Source: Sesamum alatum (taxonomy: Eukaryota; Streptophyta; Magnoliopsida; Lamiales; Pedaliaceae). From it: DNA of 64,000 nt. Under the pieces are notes generated by a model. That model was not told where the DNA came from and ran no database searches. It worked only from the letters and a program-made list of their open reading frames with translations. Positions 58,218-64,000 of the stretch are shown here, piece by piece; the first letter of the stretch is position 1; each line of letters opens with the position of its first letter. The DNA lies in contig JACGWO010000007.1 in NCBI GenBank assembly GCA_034509735.1, positions 24,952,046-25,016,045 on the forward strand, in the 5' to 3' direction. A program made the position numbers and the translations under genes.

Positions 58218-58427
58218 TGTTGGAATAGGTAACCAGAAAGCCAATAGGTTTGGCAATTTGTAACCTATCCGACAACTTGATGTGAATGTAATATTATTAT
58301 GTGATGAATAAGATGAGTGTTCGTCACCAATGGTACCTTCTTTGTTGCGCTCATCTTACATTTCTTAAAACGGTGTTTAACTTATATCGTAACAAAGCCC
58401 ACAGACCATGGATAACAACTCGTGCAG
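58218..58427 (+). mobile_element. B-type LTR fragment inserted in A1 reverse transcriptase
   Basis: Starts TGTTGGAATAGGTAACCAGA after ATAGC (58213-58217, likely target duplication) and matches the first 210 bp of the B4 LTR, read on the opposite strand at about 26970-27178. It is cut by element A2 at 58428; the rest should continue beyond the window. Confidence 0.85.
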
Positions 58428-59305
58428 TGTTAGAATAGGTGACCATGTAAGCCAATTTTGGCGGGTATATGTAACCTATGTCTAGACAATTATAAGTGTT
58501 TTGATAAATCATTAATGAATAAAGAAGTGAATTTCATTTGGCATTACTTTGTTTGTGTTCACTTTTCTATATCTGTTCACTATGCAAACAAAGCCCACGG
58601 ACTGAGAATCAATTTCGGGGACTGGGACTACGCTTGGAGGTAGGTCCATGGAATCAGTCTTCCCGAATCAGTCCGGAAATCTCCAAGTCAAGGAATCCCG
58701 AAAATGGGTACCGGGATTCCATTTGAGACTTGCACTAAGCACCTGCTGTCGTGTTTCATCGACGGGTGACGAGGGTCGTCTAAGCAGTGTTAGTGGGTTA
58801 GCATGCGAGGACGCAGCTGACTGAGGTGACTCGCGGGAACCGTCTTACGGAGGACCTTGAGTATGGTCAGCAAGGTATGACGTGTATTCCCGGTTCCAAC
58901 GGTACAGGTCAAGTCCTTTGACTTGAGGAATTACTGAGTTTACCTGTACATCAGAACTGTATCTTAGATATGGTGAGAGATTGCCAGAATTCTCTTTGGT
59001 AGTCATAAGCCATGTCTAGTGCAGTTCTGGTGTGCAAAGTGACAGTAGTTTCCAAGAAAGGATCTGTCTCCTGTCAATAGGTTTTGGCAGTTGAGTCTCA
59101 TGTATACTCTAGGTCTTGTCCCTAAAACTGTGGCCACAGTGACTGAACAGAAGGGAAGGTTTCCCTTGCGGCGTTTAGTGAGGACAGACCGACACTTAGG
59201 TCCAAAATGGGTACCTGCATTTTCCGTGCCCTAGACTCTAAGTGATGAGACCGAAGACAGAAGGACAAGCGTACTGTTAGAGCCTAAATGTTCATCCCTG
59301 AATAT

Positions 59306-59418
59306 TTCACCTAGTCTCTAGTGCCATGGACCGTTGCTAGATGGCCACCCATGGTAACGGACGGATTCTAGGAATCCGACCAAGTCTAGCTGAATGGTGA
59401 ACCTAAAGAGTCACACAC
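59306..59418 (+). repeat. Conserved LTR block, reference copy
   Basis: About 110 bp from CACCTAGTCTCTAGTGCCAT to GGTGAACCTAAAGAGTCACA. The same block occurs at about 2707-2833, 12223-12330, 23767-23876, 45035-45112 and 52520-52632 on the plus strand, and at about 8983-9096, 13529-13645, 26131-26251, 28402-28578, 29560-29668, 38310-38417 and 42547-42661 on the minus strand. It is shared by LTR types that differ elsewhere. Confidence 0.9.
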
Positions 59419-59708
59419 TATCCACACACAATTAAATATTTAATTTGGAATTAAATATTGGAGTGAAGGAATGATTAAATTAGATTTAATCGGGACCTTT
59501 ATTTTTCTTGGAGAAATAATTCTTTCTATTTGATAGAAGGAATTAAATTGATAAATTGGATTTATCAAAGGGATTTATTTAATGGGTTAAATAATATTTA
59601 TATTTATTTTAGCCTCTTGGAAATATTTAAATAGGTTTTAAATATTTCCATTAAATTAAATTAAATCAACGGTTGAGATTAATGGGAGAGATGGATGGCT
59701 AGGATCGT

Positions 59709-59823
59709 TTTGACTAGGTCAAAACACTAGTTTGACTAGGACTTTGACTAGGTCAAAATCCTAATCAAATTAGAGTTCTTAAAAGAGGAGTTTAAAGAGG
59801 ATTAAACTCCTCTTCTATATAAA
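59709..59823 (+). promoter_or_regulatory. LTR promoter: W-box cluster and TATA box
   Basis: TTGAC cores at 59710-59714, 59732-59736 and 59744-59748 and inverted GGTCAA at 59717-59722 and 59751-59756, then TATA box CTATATAAA at 59815-59823. TTGAC(C/T) is the WRKY-factor site (W-box). Transcription would start about 30 bases after the TATA box, in the CA/CT-rich stretch. Equivalent clusters stand before the TATA boxes of the other A-type LTRs. Regulation by WRKY factors is inference. Confidence 0.65.
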
Positions 59824-60410
59824 CCCCTAGCATCCTACAAGTTGCATGATGATGAAACTCCAACACACACACACAACACACACACACACGGTTTCTCTCT
59901 CTCTCCCATCTCTCTCGTCCGCCCCTCTCTCTCTCAAGAAAATAGTTTTCTTGATTCTTTTGTTCTTGGAACATTAGAATCTTGATGAATCTATACCATT
60001 AATTGATAATGTGTTATTGATTCATCCACTCCAAAATTATACACTTGTTCGTTGCTAGCACGACGTGCAAGATACGTGGGTGGATCGTGTGTCACGAATT
60101 AGAGGGTCTCAAAGACGGGATCTTGGTGCAAAACGGGGAACAACGCGTGTAGCCGTTTGAAGACGAAAACGACAACGGGTAGGTCTCGTTTTAAATTTTC
60201 GTCCCTCTTTAATTTTCAACCCTATGGCCTCCATGATTTATTTTATGTTATACCTTCATGAGATACACCGAATGCCCAGGAAAATTTCAAAGGCACACCC
60301 TTTGAAACGTGTTTTTAATTTAAAAGCATGTTTAAATTCCGTTTTAATTTTTAATTATACCGCGCTTCCGCATTCGCGCTTTTCCCGGGACGATCCACAT
60401 AATCTTTCAG

Positions 60411-60422
60411 TGGTATCAGAGC
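60411..60422 (+). promoter_or_regulatory. PBS of element A2
   Basis: TGGTATCAGAGC, one base after the LTR end at 60409. It fixes the LTR border and the strand. Confidence 0.95.
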
Positions 60423-62714
60423 CCGGTTCGGTGTATAGGCCTAGGGTTTATGTGCGTTTTAAGCATGAAACGTGAAATAGCATGTTGTAATTAAATCTTG
60501 AATTTCTTGATTCTTGAAGCATGTTATTTTATTGCTTTTAATTCGTGTGAATTGCTGAATATTGGTATTTTCTGTTTTTCTTGGGAATCGGGATGGGAAT
60601 TAATCTGAAAAACGAGAAAAACGTCACAGCCGGCCAGCCAGGAAGGCTGGCCGCGCGCAGGCATGGGAAGCCTGCGCGCGCGCGCGCTGCCGGCCGCGCA
60701 GGGGCAGCGCGCAGCCGGGTTGGCTGCGCGCGGGCGTGCGCGCATGGAAACGCCTCCAGGCGCGCGCGCGGGCAGACAGAGGTGTCTGCGCGCGCGCGCC
60801 CATGCGCGCGCGCGCGCAAGGCTGGCGGCGGAGGAGCCCGCGCGCGGACGGGCACCAGGCGCGCCGCCAGGCGCGCGCGCCCGGCAGGCACGCCCAGTGC
60901 GCGTCTGCGCGCGCGCTCTGCGCACGACGCAGGGACGCGGCCGCTGGCCAGCAGGCCAGCGCGCGCGCACAGGCAAAGGAGCCTGCGCGCGCGTCGGCCT
61001 GCCAATGCGCCAGGCCGCGCAGACTGATGCCGGCCAGGCGCGCGCGCACACAGGCAGGGGCCTGCGCGCGCGCGCCCGGCAAGGCGGTGCCTGCGCGCGC
61101 GCAGAGGCGGCAGGCAGGGCCTGCTGCCCTGCGCGCCCGGCGGCCGACTGCTGCAGGCGGCGGCGGCCGGCGGCTCCTTGGCTAGGGTTTTGAAACCCTA
61201 GTGTAATTTTATTTTTTAAATTTATTTTCAGTTTTAATTTTGAATTAATTCTGAAAAATTCGTTTTTTGGGTTCAATTTTTCCTAAATTCCTAAAGACAT
61301 TATTTTAGGAGTAAAATAAATGGATTTGAAATCCCAGGGTTATTTTACTTAAAATAATGAGGAAAGGTTTTCCTAAAACGAAAAAAAAAAAAATTTACAT
61401 TGCCAATATTTATATTTTATTTTCACACGTTACGCACATGTTCATTTATTTTCATCTTGGATTGATGTGATTGGAAATCATGTGTTGTTGGAATATTATG
61501 ATTATGTGATTGGATCATGTAATTATGTGTGTTGGATGGAAATGGATGATCACGAGCCCTAGACCGAATGTATGGTTTGATTTACTGTTGGGCCTGTGTG
61601 CCTCTTTAAACTGCTTTCTCCTTCTCTCTTTCTAGTGCCTTGGAATAATAAGGCTTTCTACCTCCCTCCTTATGTACTCCCCCGGGTTTTCGCTGGGGTT
61701 TCTAATTTTTTATATGTAATGAGAGTAGACTAGGAGTGAGGTTTCCATTTTTGTAATTGGTGGAGAAGAAGGAAGGACCACATGGAGAGCCCAGACCGGA
61801 GGTCCCTTGGCGTTTTCCATGAAGTGAAGAAAGAGAAAAAGAGACCAAGGCCCATCAGAATGATGATTGGGTTACTATTATTGTAATAGTATAGGACCAA
61901 CCCTAGATTGACCATAGATCCACTGCGGGCTCAGTGGATCGCATAGGATTCGGGCTTGTGATCATCCAACAGGGGCGTGCTAGGCTTTAATTTTGCATGT
62001 GGTTATTGTGATGGATGAATGGGTTTTATTTATCATGTATAACTGCTATGGATGAATTTCATTTATGCATTTTTGGATGAATGTATGGATATAGTATGAG
62101 ATCTCGGTCATTATTACTCTCACATTGGTTGGACCAATGTTAAAATATTAGACCCTAGATAAAGTGGACATGAACTCTAGGAGTTCGTCCATGCCTTCCA
62201 ATCCGTGGCATAGTGAGGAAGCTGTTTTAGGTCAATAGCGTGGTCTCACGAGTCGTGGCACGTTATTGTACTTAAAAGAAGCTGCACTATGTCATGAACG
62301 AAAAATGGGCTGCTGCTACCTGTCTCACGAGTCGTGGGGGTACTAGTGGGTCCATGGCTCGGTCGATTGGGTCGGGTCTAACGCCTAATTAGCATGATTC
62401 GCTTGGAGTCCTCGGGATCATGCAAAAGGGTGAGGCAATAATCTTGGGAATCTCGTGGAACGAGAATGGTATGGAATACCTCCCACAGGATCTTTTCCAT
62501 GCGAATCGTAAAAGCGGGGTATGGGAAAAATCGCTGTGGATCCCAAGCCCACTAGGAAAGGATTTCCCGAAAACTACGTTTGAGAGTACCGTGTTTTCGT
62601 ATAAATAGTGGGAGGATTAAATGACTAAAGACCAAGCATTTAATTATTTTTTATCAAACCACCGTCTTTACTTTCTGCTGATCGCGCGTTGTTTTTCAAC
62701 ATGTAGATTTTAAA
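60423..62714 (+). other. gag leader of element A2
   Basis: 2.3-kb non-coding leader, the most complete example: GC-rich tract about 60621-61190 with long alternating GCGCGC runs, inverted-repeat arms 61544-61559 and 61952-61967 (one mismatch), perfect palindromes 62247-62257 and 62326-62336, then 379 nt to gag. Long open frames over the GC tract on both strands are composition artefacts. Confidence 0.85.
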
Positions 62715-63587
62715 ATGTCTAAGAACCCACTTTCAACCATTCTTGAGACAAACAAATTTAATGGAACCAACTACAACGACTGGTTGCGCAATCTCAGGAT
62801 AGTCCTGGATTATGAGAACCAAGGCTACGTCATGGACGAGCCTCTCCCTAGGACCTTACCGGAAGGATCCACGCCAGAGGAACGTGAGACGTTCGAGACT
62901 TGGCATAAGGATAACCGGAAGGTTCGTAGCATCATACTTGCTTCGATGACCAATGAGATTCAGAAGCAATATGAAAGGCTAGACGATGTCCCTTCCATAA
63001 TGGCTCGCCTTAAGGATTGCTATGCAGTCCCGGACCGGCATACTCGGTATGTCGCGACCAAGGAGTTCTTTGGAACTAAAATGACAGAAGGATCCTCTGT
63101 ACAAGAACATGGGGTTAAAATGCTTACCCTAGTGGAAAAGCTCGAGGACCTAAAGGCAGGTCTCGATAACGAAACGTACATAGATGTGATCCTTCAGTCA
63201 CTCCCACCCTCCTTTGATCAATTTATTGTCAACTACAACATGAATGCACTTGAGAAGGGTATTCATGAGTTGATCAATATGTTGGTGCAATACGAGGCAA
63301 CGACTAAGAAGTCCACGCCTTCGGTATTGTTTGGAGGTGCTTCTACTTCCAAGACGAAAGGCAAGGGCGCCGGACGTTGGAAAGGGAAGAAAGGGAAGGG
63401 AAAGGCAGTCATAGCAGCTACGAACACTCAGAGTGTTCCCATTGCCAAAGAGGGGAAAGGCAAAGGTAAGGGAAAGGTTGTCTCCAAGCAACAGTCGAAG
63501 GCATATGACATATGTATCAACTGCCGTGAGAAAGGGCATTGGAAGAGAGAGTGCCCCAAACTCTTCTCAACCAAGGTATATTTGTGA
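62715..63587 (+). CDS. gag: Copia gag of element A2
   Basis: 290 codons from MSKNPLSTILETNKFNG, the start shared by five relatives. Residues 1-200 are the copia gag region (LRNLRIVLDYENQGY, LEKLEDLKAGL, HELINMLVQYEATTKKS). Residues 210-262 are a Lys/Gly-rich linker. The CCHC knuckle is C267-C270-H275-C280, all ligands present. After ECPKLF a one-base deletion near 63573 shifts the frame and the protein ends at 63587, where relatives continue into protease. Gag on its own is complete and could form particles; expression of pol would be blocked. Driven by the LTR promoter near 59815. Confidence 0.92.
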   Translation: MSKNPLSTILETNKFNGTNYNDWLRNLRIVLDYENQGYVMDEPLPRTLPEGSTPEERETFETWHKDNRKVRSIILASMTNEIQKQYERLDDVPSIMARLKDCYAVPDRHTRYVATKEFFGTKMTEGSSVQEHGVKMLTLVEKLEDLKAGLDNETYIDVILQSLPPSFDQFIVNYNMNALEKGIHELINMLVQYEATTKKSTPSVLFGGASTSKTKGKGAGRWKGKKGKGKAVIAATNTQSVPIAKEGKGKGKGKVVSKQQSKAYDICINCREKGHWKRECPKLFSTKVYL

Positions 63588-64000
63588 TTGAGGTTAACAT
63601 GGTCACTAATTCTGCCTCTTGGGTATTGGATACCGGCTGTGGAGCTCACATTTGCAATGATCTGCAGGTGTTGAAAAGAAGCAGAAAACTAAGTAACGGG
63701 GACATGATCCTGAAGCTCGGAAATGGCAAGGCCATCTCGGCAGAAGCAGTAGGATCCGCCACTTTAGTTATTAGTGATACCATTAGCATAGAATTAGAGC
63801 AAGTTTATTTTGTACCCAGTATGATTAAAAAACATCATTTCCATTCCATTGTTAGACAATAATGGTTATGAGTTTAAAACCAATAAAAATTGCTTTTATT
63901 TGATGAGGTGTGGAATTGCTCATCTACTTGGTACATTACATAATGGGCTCTATATCTTGCAACAAACGAATTTCGTTCTTAACGCTCAACACAAACGGAA
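63539..64000 (+). pseudogene. pol: Protease and integrase start of element A2
   Basis: The shifted frame 63539-63862 contains the EVNMVTNSASWVLDTGCGAH protease motif and LKLGNGKAISAEAVGSATLV. An extra base in an A-run near 63830 (IKKHHFHS instead of IKN) shifts it again. Similarity continues in another frame to the window edge (LLGTLHNGLYILQQ-like). Reverse transcriptase and the 3' LTR lie outside the window. Confidence 0.9.

Larger units (their letters stand above)
58428..60409 (+). mobile_element. 5' LTR of element A2
   Basis: 1,982 bp, TGTTAGAATAGGTGACCATG to ATAATCTTTCA, directly before the PBS. Complete A-type LTR. Confidence 0.95.
58428..64000 (+). mobile_element. Copia element A2, 5' part, runs off the window
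   Basis: 5' LTR 58428-60409, PBS 60411-60422, leader 60423-62714, gag 62715-63587, protease and beyond to 64000. It is the innermost element of a three-level nest (A2 in B-type LTR in A1). The leader keeps a very dense CpG tract, and gag has lost frame only at two single-base indels, so it is one of the younger copies. Confidence 0.93.

Noticed and set aside
60524..61276. Open frames of 143-250 codons on both strands over the leader GC tract, also at 36614-37222, 53664-54116 and 46043-46393
   Set aside because: Composition artefacts: GC-rich tracts lack stop codons in all frames, the peptides are Ala/Arg/Pro-rich, overlap on both strands, and are not conserved between copies.
1..64000. Tandem spaced repeats suggesting a CRISPR-like or satellite array
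   Set aside because: The recurrent sequences are dispersed LTR and leader copies of transposable elements with insertion duplications, not regularly spaced arrays.

Overview
This is plant nuclear DNA made of nested transposable elements. I found no host gene, tRNA, rRNA or CRISPR array. The evidence is several Ty1/copia elements with gag starting MSKNP, a CCHC knuckle, DTG protease, DX35E integrase, YVDD-type reverse transcriptase and RNase H. Their primer-binding sites (PBS) read TGGTATCAGAGC, complementary to plant initiator tRNA-Met. There are also two Ty3/gypsy remnants, a Mutator-type MITE and a non-autonomous hAT element. The species cannot be named from this; a flowering plant is certain enough and a dicot is only a guess. 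Copia elements are labelled here by LTR type. A-type LTRs are about 1.98 kb, open with TGTTAGAATAGGTGACCATG and carry W-box motifs before a TATA box. B-, C- and D-like LTRs open with TGTTAGAATAGGTGACCAGA or a variant.

Layout, left half. 1-2706: minus-strand gypsy-like internal remnant, PBS and 5' LTR, inserted in a copia LTR whose right part is 2707-3733. 3734-4273: GC-rich then AT-rich segment of unknown origin. 4274-11126: element B1 (minus), badly deleted, with a solo C LTR (9394-10549) in its 5' LTR. 11336-15196: a C-type LTR split by a solo A LTR (12839-14528). 15197-16646: a second copy of the gypsy LTR, carrying a hAT element (15731-16552). 16679-27178: element B4 (minus), the best-preserved coding copy (705-codon gag-protease-integrase frame), with a solo A LTR (22873-24871) in its leader.

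Layout, right half. 27179-40217: leader stub and 5' LTR of element B3 (minus), the LTR being split by the full-length 10.7-kb element A3 (28585-39308, minus), which carries a MULE-MITE (35836-36335). 40218-44133: a second gypsy element (LTR end, PBS, gag, protease) split by a solo A LTR (41560-43552). 44134-53735: element C (plus), heavily decayed, with a solo A LTR (51633-53627) in its truncated 3' LTR. 53736-58217: element A1 (plus), lacking its 5' LTR and broken in the reverse transcriptase by a B-type LTR fragment (58218-58427). That fragment is in turn broken by element A2 (58428 to the window end, plus), which has a complete 5' LTR, PBS, leader and gag.

In each element the LTR supplies the promoter, the PBS primes reverse transcription, a leader of about 1.7-2.3 kb precedes gag, and gag-pol makes capsid and enzymes. 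Every coding copy seen here has at least one stop or frameshift, so none looks autonomous. The most interesting non-coding observation is a shared leader architecture in all six copia leaders: a GC-rich tract, then a module of about 370-425 nt bounded by 16-nt inverted repeats, then two CACGA-N-TCGTG palindromes 76-82 nt apart, then gag.
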